Both the position numbers and the translations under genes were made by a program. A stretch of DNA of 64,000 nucleotides, from contig QANT01001495.1 in assembly GCA_003254885.1 (NCBI GenBank), positions 31,440 to 95,439 on the forward strand, in the 5' to 3' direction. Numbering within the stretch: position 1 is the stretch's first letter; each line of letters begins with the position of its first letter. The DNA is from Purshia tridentata (Eukaryota; Streptophyta; Magnoliopsida; Rosales; Rosaceae). Below, piece by piece: positions 25,243-37,530 of the stretch. The notes below the pieces were generated by a model. That model saw only the letters and a list, made by a program, of their open reading frames with translations, made no database searches and was not told the DNA's origin.

Positions 25243-26883
25243 ATGGAGGGGCGCCACGGCGAGTCTGAGTGCTCAAAGACAAGCCCCTCTGACGATCAAA
25301 ATGAGGATGGAAGCGAGTATGATGATGAAAGTAAGCCGGAAAACAATGGAGGAGGAGGAGGAAGCTCAAGCAACAGCACCGTTGAAGAGACGTCTAGTGA
25401 TCAAAAAAAGGCGTCGGTACGACCCTATGTTAGATCCAAGATGCCAAGGCTCCGATGGACACCGGATCTTCATCTCCGTTTCGTTCACGCTGTCGAGAGG
25501 CTTGGGGGACAAGACAGTGAGCTCTTCAATTCCTTCTCAATCGATTCATTAATTAGTACCCTTCAATATATTTGATTTAATTAGGAATTACATGAATGAT
25601 GAATCTAGCTTGTTAAGTATACTAGCTACCTTTTGGTTAATTAGTGATTTTAATTTGGTGCAGGAGCTACACCAAAGTTGGTTCTTCAACTGATGAACAT
25701 TAAGGGATTAAGTATTGCACATGTCAAGAGCCATTTACAGGTTAATAACTAATTTAATTAAACAAAACTTGTGAATTTCTCATTTTTTTCACCGGTAATT
25801 ACCATGAAATTAACAATTAGCTTGTTATTCTTCTATGTTTAATTAATTCATCAGATGTATAGAAGCAAGAAGATCGATGACGCAGGCCAAGGTACTTATA
25901 TATACACAAATTTCCCATCTTGATCTTGCTCAATTGTGAACATCAACATAAAATTAGGGTTTTTAATTTATTAATTGGGTGATTCAATGTTGTTAATATG
26001 TATACTTTTTCATACAAATGAAATGAGCTTTATTTTGACAGTTCTAGCGGACCAAGGCCATCTTGTTGAATCATGTGGAGAGAAAAATATATATAACCTC
26101 AGCCAACTTCCCATGCTTCAAGGATATAACAGAAGCCACACTACCAGTTTCAGGTAACAAACAGTTCACATGACTACTGATTCAGATCATTGGTTAATTA
26201 CTTAAAATTAATAAATTAACTTCCCTTTAATCTATATATATTTTTCAATAATGAATTCAATTTTGATAAAAGATTCTTTGTTGATTTTCCCAAGATATGG
26301 GTATGGCGATATTGGCAATTCTTGGAGTTATGAAAACTCAAGGCATCCCAGAACTAGTACTGGAATATTTCAAGGCAACTGGAGCAATAGTACTAGTGCT
26401 TACAATTTTCTAAAAAGTAGTCCTTCATTGGGTGAACAATCATCTTGGAACAATATTCGTACTACTACTACTACGCGTACACTGAAAAACGAAAGCCAAT
26501 TTTATAATGTTCGTGAGTCCTTGCAAGCTCAAACCCGGTTGAGTCTGATTGACCATCTTAACACCACAACTCATCATGCGGCGCAACCGAAATTAGCAAA
26601 GGAATTCGCAAGTTTCAACAACAATGGCGGCGGCACTGCCCCTACAGCTTCCACTACACCACCTAATAATCTACAAGATCAGTTGATGAAAACGTTGAAA
26701 AGGAAGGCCTCTTCGGATTGCGATCTTGATTTGGATTTGTCTCTCAGGCTAACATCGAAGAACGACGACAAGATCAGCGAGAGAATTAGTCTGAGGGAGG
26801 ATGATCATGAAGTAGTTGATAGTAGTCTGTCTCTGTCTTTGTACACACCGACAGCCTCAAAGCTCAGCAGGTTGAAGGAATAA
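25243..26883 (+). CDS. GARP/G2-like MYB-related transcription factor with EAR-type motifs
   Basis: Five exons (25243-25516, 25664-25740, 25855-25891, 26042-26153, 26295-26883) join in phase to give 362 residues. The DNA-binding GARP domain, at about residues 66-125, starts VRPYVRSKMPRLRWTPDLHL and continues LNIKGLSIAHVKSHLQMYRS-like across exons 1-3, with SHLQMYRSKKID spanning the exon 2/3 border. Such proteins are nuclear and bind DNA as single MYB-like repeats; the VRPYVRSK...RATPKLVLQ form resembles Arabidopsis At2g38300/At2g40260-type genes. The N-terminus is acidic and Gly/Ser-rich. Near the C-terminus, LDLDLSLRL and SLSLSLY both fit the LxLxL repression motif, so I infer a repressor. 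The target genes are unknown. A GA repeat and two short upstream ORFs precede the start. Confidence 0.9.
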
Positions 26884-28079
26884 TGAGCTTAATTGTAATA
26901 AAAAGGATAATAGAGAAGGAGCATGCAGAGAGGGAGAGCGAGGTAGCTGGGCAAGTACTCTGGATCTGACTATATGAATGAGACAACACGCATTCTAAGT
27001 GAGATATTGAGGTACTTGCTCAACAAACAACAATAATATTATTATTCACTTTATTGTGATCCGTCGATATTGTCTCAACTCGATCTTACATGCATATTAG
27101 TAGCCAGTTATTTGTTCTTTCTTTCTTGTTTCTTCTATATATGTAGCATGAGCTACCTTGCTATATATGGAACAAGAATTGTTATAATTTGGCAAAATTA
27201 TATTAATTAGATCGGTGTAGACCATTTTATAAAGTCCCATGATCGATGCATGTGTTTGTATTTTTGTTGCTTCGAAATAGCTAGCTATATATATATGATG
27301 CAAATGAATGAGCCAAATGACATGAAGTTAAATTAACTTAAATATGGCGCAAGTCCCAAAAACCAGGACCGATCATCAGCTTGCAATTGCTTTCTTAATT
27401 AATGGCGGTATATACGCTCTAACAATATTTCACTACTAAGACTTGCTGCTGGCTACTTTGGAAGCTATCGTCTGAATGGAGTGATCTAAATCTTTACCTT
27501 TGATCTTAATGTTGCTTTAATTATGTAGAGTTCGACATAGATGGTTAATTAATAACGAAATCCATAATTTATTTCACTGAAATTGTGCGGACACTACCTA
27601 ATTTTATGTGGACATTTCGATCCATAGTGCTTTGCATGACATATACAATATTAATTTAATTAGTGTTTTTCTTTGTAAAAATTAAGGTGCTACTAGTGTG
27701 CGGCCAAGTCAAATTTAACTAATTTCTCAAATTTTTCCCATCATAATGCATGAAGTAGTCTCAACTGGGATTTGGAAAAAAGGAAATTTGAGTTTTTCTT
27801 GTATATATAGATATTATATATGGACAACCAAACTTTATATAAAAAAACAGACATCTGGAACTCCATAGATTAAGATAAATTCCATATATATGTTATGTTA
27901 AATAGCCAAAGTTATTTTATATTGATTAATATACGTACAATAAATATATATGTTTATAAAATAACATATATACAACGTACTACAATATGTATACAAAGTG
28001 CTTTGGAAATTACAATTTATCTCTAACAGTGACATACTACTAATTATATACAGATCAGCTTTTTAATTTCTGTATATAT

Positions 28080-30850
28080 AAATATTATGGACAACCGCGA
28101 ACTTAAAAAAATTCAAAATTTCAAACAAATTCAAAATTTCAAAAATATTAAATGTGTTCAGCTGGATAAGAGAAATTCTCTATATATGTTATATTATCTG
28201 TATATCTAAAATTGTTATTTTTAGATTAATGTACGATTCTCAAATATATGGAATATGAGATATGTACAATCACCGCTATATACAAAGTATTTCAACAAAT
28301 TTAATTCAACTTTGACGATAACATTTTCATGTAAAATTTAGCATATATTGTGACTCCAACTCATTTTTTCTAATTTTTTTTCTTTTAACTCTAGAATAAG
28401 TCTCAAATGAGTCCATAATATCACAGGTACGCACTCAATTTAAATAAGAGAGTATATATGAAAATTAAGAAAAAGAAAAAAAGTTGAGCTCTTCCCTATA
28501 TATATACACGATAATAAGACGAAGGGTACCAAGGCATGAACTAAGATGTTACATGCATATATAATAATTAAATTAATTAGTTTATTTCAATTGGTAGGTG
28601 GTGGACATGGACTTGAGTGACAGTGACAAAAGTCTTCTTTTTGACTTGGTTTTTTATTTGTAATGGGAAGAGGGGACTTGTCGATTGACCAAGTCAATGC
28701 GCCAAAACATATTCCCTATTTCTGAGGGGTCTATCAAGCAATTAAACAACGATTATAGATGGACCAAAAAACACACATATTTTGCATATGAATTTGCAAA
28801 ACGAAACACTTCATTAATAATTTTCATCACAACTATCAAGGCTGAGAGGGTACGCAGCCTTGATACCGTGGGGTTACACAACTCAAATAATTAAATTCAA
28901 GGGTCGTCAATATTTATTAAAAAAGAAAAAACAAAAAAAGGTACTAGTACTGAGGATTTTTAACGACCACAGCCAAATTAGCAAAAATGATTTTCAATTC
29001 ATTTTGGGATATTAATTGTTGCTCAGCTACTGCCACTGCCTGAAGCTTGAACCTAGCTACTGCATTGTGTAGTAGATCATCTCGAGCATGTCCCTTTCCG
29101 CCATCATTTGATGGGACTCAGCTGCAATATTTGCACAATTAGTTAATGACGATTTTACCCCTCAAAATGGCCTAGGGCTAAGAGAAAAGCTTGAATATAA
29201 TGACATATACACATACCCTCTTGAATGGCTTGGTATTGCTCGAGAGCTTCTAGTCTCGCCTTCATCTGGATGTTCTCCTTCTCAAGTAACATGCGTTTCA
29301 GTTTCTGATATGCCACTTCTGGAGTTAACGCTGCTATCTTTTCCTGTATTAATATATAAATAATCCACCTAGAAATAAGTTATAAAAATTTAATACTAAA
29401 ACAAAAACAAATTATTAGGTAAAAAAAAAATTGATTAGGTAATAATAATCGGTCGATTGGTTTTCTTCCTGTAAATTTTAATTGTTATTGAAATTAACTA
29501 ATTTGGTAAAAACAAACCAATACACATCTTTGTTCAAAATTAGGACCGGTCTTCTCAGTATATAAAAGAGTCAATCATTTCAGATCTTGAGATATTAAAG
29601 GCTTCCAAAGTTTATAGATCCCTTTATATTATTTTAGACCCAATTAATATATATATACCCGAAGAGTTAAGGGGTTAAGTGCACCACTTTTATGGTGTCA
29701 CATACCCTTAAAATCTCAAATAGAGAATGGTTCCAAACTTTCAATCATGCCAGATAACTCCAAAAAAAAAAAAAATTTCATAAAAAAATGAGGGATTTAC
29801 TTTTTTGTCCTTGAGTTCTTGTTCCAGTTTGTGCATGTGATCTTGCTTCCTAAGATGAGATCTTCGGGCAGACTCCCTATTCAAAAGCATCCTAATACAA
29901 CACAAACTCATCAAATATATATATATGTATGTATGAGAATTGAGACCAAATAAAGGTACGTACGTACAACACAAATCTGAAACTCACCTCCTAATTTGCT
30001 TCGGATCACGTTTGACAGTTTCATTGGCTTGATTCGATGAAGCCTCAACTTGTCCAGTGGTGGAGTTTAGAGTCTTAGCTGGTTGAGAATCCATATGTTA
30101 ATGAGTGAAAATGAGAATTGCTTCGATCTGTTCAGCCGCACAAACAAAATGCACAAAAAAACTAATCATAACCATGGCATTCCAAAATATTATATCAAAT
30201 ACAAGAACTAACTAGCTAGCTAGATGCCTGCATGTATACCAAAGAAAAAAAAACAACAACAACAAAAGAGAAGAGAGATCGAAGGAATGTATACACTGGT
30301 CTTTGGAGAAGTACTGCTCAAGAGTGCATTTTCAAGGGTCGCTTAGGCTTCTCTTATATAAGAAAATTGTGTTGGTTTGATAAGACCAAAGGGGTCTGGT
30401 TAGCCCTAAGCATATAGGTATACATGGAAATATGTATGTATGCTAATCTGTACGATTCGAATTTCCAAATTATACTTTCTTATGACAATGGCTACCCATT
30501 GTAATAGGGCACCATCCGCCCTACTTATGCACAAATTTTTTGAAGGGTAAGGGTATTTTAGTCAAACAACGTTTTTTTCCCAAAGCGAATTACTAATGTA
30601 CCAAATGTGCTTATATATTTTCTTAATATAGTTTTGAGTTTGCTTATTTGGCCCAAGGCTAGGTTATTGCCTGATAATTTCATCCCGAGAAGCAAATAAG
30701 TAAAGAAACTATGACTTACTTAGAGATAAGGGATGTAAGGCTCTAGATAGGGAAGACAATTCGTGTTAACGAAGCGTATTTGTATCATATTATTTTATTT
30801 TGTATGAATACCAGTTAACCCTAACTTTATACATTTAATTAATCATGTCG
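28080..30850. repeat. Tandem duplication unit 1 (contains the open bZIP gene)
   Basis: This block is similar along most of its length to 31340-35950. The shared order runs: AATTCTCTATATATGTTAT..., a GTCCATAATAT(C/T)ACAGGTACGCACT segment, GATTGACCAAGTCAATG, the four bZIP exons, and an upstream segment TGAAGGGTAAGGGTATTTT. Divergence is substantial, so the duplication is not recent. Edges are approximate. Confidence 0.8.
29057..30094 (-). CDS. Small bZIP transcription factor
   Basis: Four exons (30094-29988, 29891-29801, 29343-29217, 29121-29057) join in consistent phase to give 129 residues. The basic region NRESARRSHLRKQ starts at Asn40. The zipper follows from Leu58, through KEKIAALTPEVAYQKLKRML and on to about residue 105. 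bZIP proteins dimerise through the zipper and bind ACGT-type DNA in the nucleus. The residue at the invariant N-x7-R position is His48 instead of Arg/Lys, which could weaken or alter DNA binding. No activation domain is visible, so it may act as a small partner or dominant-negative subunit (inference). The C-terminus ends early compared with the frame in the neighbouring copy. A damaged paralogue lies at 33322-35197. Confidence 0.8.
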
Positions 30851-31989
30851 AGTAACTTAACCCTAAACTCAATTTTTTATTAATCGTTCATATCATATAA
30901 ATTTTAATTTAGCTCTAAAATACGATCAATCTCGATGCTCTTACATATTGTTACATAATGTTTTTGTGCAATTTGTAAAGTTCATTTCAATTTGGTTGAT
31001 TGATGGTTAATATACTATTATTTCGGTGTACGAGTCACAATTTTTTACATGACCCACAGCATATGACTGCCCAAATACAACATGAAATCAATAGGTTTGA
31101 GTTTGGTTTTAATCGTGTATGTGTTTCGAGTCAAATCGTATTTACTTAAAATTCACTTGCAGGAGTAAACATCTCAAATTCGAGTTGACCCAGTTAAGAG
31201 ATATAATCATGTCCAACTCATTTTTTTTTTTTTACCCATACTCATATCTAGTAGGTCTCAAATGAACCCCATCGTATTATGGGTATCCAAATTTATATGA
31301 GTTAGAGAAAAAAAAAATAAAATAAATCCTATGTATATTTATGTATATAATGGACCGCCAGATCGAAAAAATTTCAAATGGCCGAATAATTAATAGAAAT
31401 TCTCTATATATGTTATGTTATCTGTATACGTAAAATTGTTATTTCTAGATGGATGTGCAATTCTCAAATACACGTCATATCATACCACCACTATATGTAT
31501 ACAGAGTATTTTCGTTATTACAGGTTAGCTCTGACAGTAATGGAAATGTAAAAATTAAGATAATTTCTCTAAAGTCCAACTCAGTTTTCCTCTTTTCTTT
31601 TTCCTTAAGTACTCCATAGAGTAGGTATCAAATGGGTCCATAATATTACAGGTACGCACTCTGGAACAAATATGGCATCAAAAACCAGAACTATATACAT
31701 GCAGCATAGCATAGTTAACTAATTAACTTCTATCCGTAGCCATGGATATAAATATATATGCTACGTAGCCTCTCTGTATATAAATATGCATGTATTAATG
31801 TATCCTGAAACATGTTTAAGCAAGGCAAAGATCATTCCTCTAAACGGATCTGATTGACGAAGGGAGGGTCTATTTTCAAGGCTTGAACCAATGAAGATCG
31901 ATGTTTCATAATTAGATTAATTGGTTGATTTCAATTGGGTAATGGTGGACATGGAGTTCAGAGACAGTGACGAAAGTCTTCTATCTTGT

Positions 31990-32986
31990 GACTGGACTGG
32001 GTGTGTATGGTTTGGGAGTCTGATCAGCTATAGAATACATGTTCAATCCCTGACTTCTTTAGATCGTTGGCTAAAAGCTTTGCTCGAGAATGCAGAAAGG
32101 GAGGGTCAGGACAGGATATACAGTGGTTACTGTAATCTCCTTTACATGCTGGCACATCTGGAAGGCAAGATGCTCGGCTGTTTTTAACCACCAAATCCCC
32201 AATCCGAGAACAACCATTGTCAATTGCAATCGAACCATCCAAGAGTGATACTGGTCCTACTGGGAATCATGCAAGGGACTCTCCTTCCACACACTCCAAC
32301 AATCAGCCCCCTGGTCTGCACCGCCCAGGAACTCCCAAAAAATTAATTTTGATGCAGCCTGGATTCGTAGCAGTTGTTTGACAGGGGCGGGTGCCATCAT
32401 TATGGGGGAATAAGGTTGCTTTATTGCGGCCAGTACCAACTTTGGTTATGCGAACTCAGCCCTGGAGGCGAAAGGGGATGGCTGCCCTTGAAGCTTGCTC
32501 CTTAGCCATCCACCACGGGTCGTCATCTGTGATTTTTGAATCGGATTCACAAGAGCTCATTCACAACATCAACGGTGAGTTGTCAAACAGTAGGTGGCAG
32601 CTCCAACCAATATTAAGGAGAATCCGAGCCCTTACTTCCTCCCTGCGTAGTGTATGCTGGAAATGGATTCCAAGACAAGCGAATGTTGCAGCTGATAGGC
32701 TGGCGTCCTTTGCACTCCAGAAGATGAGCAAAGAAGTCTGGGTTGACCGACCCCCATCTTCGCTGGTGCATGTTTTGTCAAGGGATGGCCTACCATGCCC
32801 ACCTTCTTCTTTTTAATTGGTTTGGAGCTGGACAGTGGTTGACATCGTAGCTTTCTTTCTTTGTCTTTTCTGTTTAGCTCATGTTTAGCTTTGTTCTGTT
32901 GGTTTTATACCTATCCTTTTGGAAGGTCTCTGTTTTCCTGTTCGTGTTTAATGAAGTTTCTCTTCTAATAAAAAAGAAAAAAAAAA
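31990..32986 (+). mobile_element. Degenerate LINE retrotransposon 3' end (RNase H region)
   Basis: A frame from about 31992 (GCVWFGSLISYRI...) resembles the segment following the zinc-binding reverse-transcriptase domain of plant LINEs. INFDAAWIRSSC near 32342 and, in another frame, LEACSLAIHHGSSSVIFESD to CWKWIPRQANVAADRLASFA (32490-32720) form an RNase H-like (RVT_3) domain. A TAA near 32408 and a frame change separate the two halves. An A-rich tail ends near 32986. It splits sequence that is continuous in duplication unit 1 (about 28640-28680), so it inserted after the duplication. Confidence 0.85.
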
Positions 32987-33321
32987 CTTCAATTTTTTCT
33001 AATGCGAAGAACAGACTAGCTTGAAATTGATTGACCAAGTCAATGTGCCAAAACATATTCCCTATTTCTCACATGGAATTTAGGGGTATATCAACGATCG
33101 ATAACCAAAGATATATATATCAACAAGTACCCCACATTTCTCTTAAAAATCTGCATAATGAAACAGTACTTTGACTATCATAAAATCAACGGTCGTCATT
33201 ATTCATCACAACGAGTACACACGAATAGTCGAATACTACTACCCTGTGGTCCAAAAATAACAAAACGACCCATATATTATTATTTGACGACCACACAATT
33301 ATTAGCAAAACATTATTTTGA

Positions 33322-35197
33322 TCAATTCGTTTTTCCAAAATAGTTTTGGTGACCGGGTGGTGCACCGCTGCTGCCCCTGCTTCTTGCTGCGGCGTTAAGC
33401 TGCATGACGCTATAGATAAAATTCAGCCTGTCTCTCTCAGCCATCTGTACACGTTGCTCGGCTGCAATTACACAATTAGTTAATGAAAATATTACCCCTC
33501 ACATAAACAGGGCCGGTCCTGACTTTTGGAAGGCCTAGGAGCGAAAGTCTAAATTGGGCCCCTAAATTTAGTTGTACAAAAAGAAATTTTTTTTTGCAAA
33601 ACAATTGACAATTGAGAATTTGAAATCAATATTTCATTAACAAAATTTAGAATCAACAACACCCGAATATCTTGTATCCAGCTCCTTTAATTGAAGATCA
33701 AATTCTTTAATTTTCTCTGGTAGACTGTGATTAAAATTTTCTCCACTAAAAGTTTAAAAGTGCTCACCACTCATTGTTCAATCAAAAGAACAAATAGAAG
33801 GAGTAAAGCCAGAAGCCTCTTTCCTTAAGCAGATGAAGGTATTTCTTTTAGTTCTTGCATTTACGCCTTCTGACTTTCCTTAATCAGTTAATCCATTAAT
33901 CGTCTATCTCAAGGTTCTTGTGAATGCCAAAAGTTTCTTTTCTTTGGAGAAAGAGTCACATCGCCAATCCCAATTCCCAAAAACCAACTAACCAAGCCTC
34001 AACTCTTTAGCCTTTTAGGTCTTTTTCCTGATTACTCTAAACTTTTTTTTTTGGGCCTTCGTTGGGCCTTACAATAAGTCAATAAGGTTATCAATATAGA
34101 TAGTTCTTTATTTTTTTTATAGCATAATTTATTTTTAATATATATAAAATATAAATTTTGTGGGCCCCTTTAAACGTGGGCCCTAGCCCGTCGCACTCTG
34201 TGCACTCCTTGAGGGCCGGCCCTGCACATAAAAGGTCATACATTGTAACTTGTAAGGGGTATTAATGTATAATATCATATAAATATATACCCTCTTGGTA
34301 GGCCTGGTAATGCTCCAGAGCTTTCAACCTCTCCTGCAGTTCGATTATCTCTTTTTATAGTAACATGCATTTCAGGTTGTGATAACACACTTCTGGAGTT
34401 AACACTGCTATATTTTCCTATATATAATCCACCAAGAAACCATAAGATTTTCATATTAATAAAGACATTATTTTAGCAAAAATTGATTGGGGTAAATAAT
34501 TGGTCGATGACATCAATAGACTTCCGTTTACAATATGTTAAACCAAAATCGAACCGGTTTTCTTCCCGTAAATTATTAAAATCAACCAATTTGGTAAAAA
34601 TCAAATTAGAACATATCACATTAATTCTTGTTTCAAATTAGGGCCTGCCCTCAGGATAGGAAAAGCAGGAAATCGCATCGGACTCAAAAAAAATTGAAGT
34701 CCTTAAATTTTATAGATCTCTTATATCTTTTTATATATAGGCCAAATATACAAGGCTAGAGACTTAGATTTTATGATTCAACTAGGATCCCGAAAATCTC
34801 AAGGTATGGTTCCAATCATGCCAGACAACTCAAAAAGAAAATATATTTCATAATAATATAATGTGAGGGATTTACTTTTTCTTCCTTGATGTCTTCTTCG
34901 AGTTTGTGCATGTCCTCTTGCTTCCTAATATGAGAACTTCCGGCAGACTCCCTATTCAGAAGCATCCCACAAAACAAACTCGATCATCAAATATATTTGT
35001 ATGAGAATTGAGACCAAATAATTATTATATAATCAAAACATAAACTTAGGTACGTACAGCACAAATAGCTAGCAAACTCACCTCCTCATTTTCTTGGGAT
35101 CACGCTCGTCATGTTCTTGGATTACAGTTTTATTGGCTTGATCAGCCTCAACTTGTCCAGTGCTGGAGTTTGGAGTCTTAGGTGGTTGAGATTCCAT
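33322..35197 (-). pseudogene. bZIP pseudogene, tandem paralogue of the gene at 29057
   Basis: All four exons can be matched (35197-35082, 34966-34876, 34417-34291, 33461-33322) with lengths equal or similar to the open copy. Three lesions are visible. The acceptor before exon 2 reads GG instead of AG (34968-34967). Exon 3 has an in-frame TAA at 34355-34357 where the other copy has GAG. The basic region reads NRESAGSSHIRKQ, losing two arginines. A hAT-like element also interrupts the last intron. The final exon keeps a longer C-terminus (VMQLNAAARSRGSSGAPPGH), perhaps closer to the ancestral ending than that of the open copy. Confidence 0.88.
33508..34224. mobile_element. Non-autonomous hAT-like element with 8-bp target duplication
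   Basis: The element begins CAGGGCCGGTCCTGAC and ends with the near-complement GAGGGCCGGCCCTG, giving terminal inverted repeats of about 12-14 bases. The 8-mer CACATAAA occurs exactly on both sides (33500-33507 and 34225-34232), as expected for hAT insertions. The interior is 717 bp in total with no transposase frame. It lies in the last intron of the bZIP pseudogene; the other gene copy lacks it. Confidence 0.9.
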
Positions 35198-36012
35198 GTT
35201 AATGAGTGAAAATGAGAAGACCTTCTGTTCAGCTGCACAAACAAAATGCAAAATATAAGATTATAACCAGGGTATTCCAATATATATTTTTATCAAATCA
35301 AAGAACTAATTAAGTGGCTATCAAATCAAAGAACTAAGTGGCTAGAAGCCTGCACAAGGAAAAAAAAAAAAAAAAAAGAGGAGAGAAGGTATACACACTG
35401 GTCTTTCGGAGAAGTACTGCTTAGAGTAAGGGTTGCCTAGGCTTCTCTTATATAGGAAATTTGAAGGGAATTGTGTTGGTTTGATAAGACCAAAGGGGGC
35501 CTGGTCTGCCCTGTGTATATAAGAATACATATGTATGCTAAGCTGTACGACTCTACTTTCCAAATTATACTTTTGTTATGACAATGACTACCCTTCGTAG
35601 GGAACATCAGGCTCATATGTGCACAAAATAATTCAGTATTTATCATTTGAAGGGTAAGGGTATTTTAGTCAAACATATTTTTCCCAAAGAGAAATACTAA
35701 TCTGCCAAATGTGCTTACATATTTTTTTATATACTGTTGAGTTGGCTTATTCGGTCAAATGTCTAGGTTATTAATTACCTTATAATTTCCGAGCAAGAAG
35801 CGAATAATAAGTAAAGAAACTGTGACGCACTTATAATTAAGTACGGGTCGTAAGGCTCTAATAAGAATTGACAATTTGTGTTAACGGCCGTATTTGTGTT
35901 ACATTATTTCATATTTGTACGAAATACTAATTAATCATAACTCGACATGTTCAATCAATCTCTGTTGATTGACCCAATTCTAAACTCAACTCGATCGTTT
36001 ATTAATTTTTAA

Positions 36013-36215
36013 CAATAATGCTACACTTACCACATTTTTATACCATAATTTTATATTATCTTACGTGGCAATCTATATGGTATTTATATATTGGATACCA
36101 AAAAAAAGAAAAAGAAAAACCTTAAAAATAAGGAAATACTTTGTTCAATATAATAATGATATAAAAGATGGTATAAAAAATATGGTATAAAAACATAGTA
36201 AGAATAGTATTATTG
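36013..36215. mobile_element. MITE, CAATAAT family, copy 1
   Basis: Begins CAATAATGCTACACTTACCA and ends with the inverted counterpart ...AGTAAGAATAGTATTATTG, with TTTTTATACCATA-type sequence inside both ends. It is about 203 bp and non-coding. The same family occurs at 54868-55055. No clean target duplication is visible. Confidence 0.7.
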
Positions 36216-36552
36216 AATATTTAATTCATTAGGTCGTGTTATTTTAAATTAGGTTCAAAAGTTATGTACAATCGACCAACCAATTCACTTAGGACTGGAC
36301 AGTGCAAATTAAAAATGAAAAAGTTTGTCTAGCCTTTTATCAAATTTGTCTTCCCAATTAACCTATTTAAAGAAAACATAAATTTAAAAAGTATCTAGAT
36401 AATATCTGAGCAGGACCTAATTTCTTTAGACGCATCAACTTAAATGTGGAATACAAGTAGGAAATCCGTTAGTAAAATGCTGAATATGAATTTAATTATT
36501 TCCAAAAAAAAAAAAAATTGAAATCTTATTGCACGGTTACACCAATTAATTT

Positions 36553-37530
36553 AGGGCCGGCCTTGATATGGTTCAAAAGCATAAGGCCTTAATCTTTTAA
36601 CTTAAAACATATATTAGGAAGAAAAAAAAAAAGGAATAATTAGAAATAGGTCCAATTTTGAAAGGTCATTCAGACTAAAACCTTATAGAAATTTAAATTA
36701 AGACTTAAATCCAATTTTTTAGACTAAGGTCCAAAAAATAGACTTTTTAAAATTTTGACTCATATTATCTCTTAAAATTAAGATAATTAATATGAAATAA
36801 TTTTAAAAATTATGAAAGATAATATCTGTTCAAGACTCATATTATCTCTTAAAATTAAGATAATTAATTTTAAAAATTATGAAAGATAATATCTGTTCAG
36901 ACATTTTTAATTAAAACATTCAAGATTATCTAGTTTCTTATTTTTTAATTTGAAATAATAAATGATAATATCCGTTTATATTATATAATAAAAAAATATA
37001 TTAACTCATAAAAAATAATCAAACAAGTAAAAGAAATATATATAGGTACATTTCAATTGTACCAATATCTGAGTTGGTGTGTGTGTATGTATATATATTC
37101 GAGCTACTTCGTTTCTTGAGTTTTGAGGGTAAATCCCATCTTTTCACCACATCCTCTCCTAGGGTATAGAATGGGAACCATAACATAAAAGCCGACAAAC
37201 TGGAGCCGATCAATTGATTGGTACAATTGAAATGTATTTACAAATCAGAGATCAATCGTTCGTTTGACATAGTTAAATTCCATAATTAAGTATAGAATAA
37301 TATGATAATATTAATTATGATATATAATATAATATAATATTATAATATTAAAGTAATATACAATTATAATAATACTATGATAATATTAAGATTTATATAT
37401 CATTAATTTTAGGATAATATTACATATTTTTTAAATAAAAAACATCTGTATAATATTTTTGGACCTTAGTCAAAAATAAAAAAGTATTAAGGTATTAGTC
37501 TCAGAGAAGAGAAAAAATTAGACCGGCCTA
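36553..37530. repeat. AT-rich repeat bounded by GGCCGG motifs
   Basis: AGGGCCGGCCTTG at the left and ACCGGCCTA at the right could be decayed hAT-type ends like those at 33508-34224, but the flanks do not match. Inside is a direct tandem repeat (36757-36833 and 36834-36899) built on GACTCATATTATCTCTTAAA, the second unit with a short deletion. Confidence 0.35.
37049..37235. repeat. Inverted repeat with 18-bp perfect ends
   Basis: ACATTTCAATTGTACCAA (37049-37066) and its complement TTGGTACAATTGAAATGT (37218-37235) enclose about 150 bases including a GT-rich run. It is probably a small foldback insertion. Confidence 0.6.

Larger units (their letters stand above)
31340..35950. repeat. Tandem duplication unit 2 (contains the bZIP pseudogene)
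   Basis: Second copy of the 28080-30850 block, enlarged by a LINE remnant (about 31990-32986) and a 717-bp hAT-like element (33508-34224). Subtracting these brings its length close to unit 1. Similarity continues upstream of the gene to about 35945. Confidence 0.8.

Noticed and set aside
36553-37530. Second complete hAT element
   Set aside because: The GGCCGG-type ends are similar, but the 8-bp flanks do not match and the ends align poorly.
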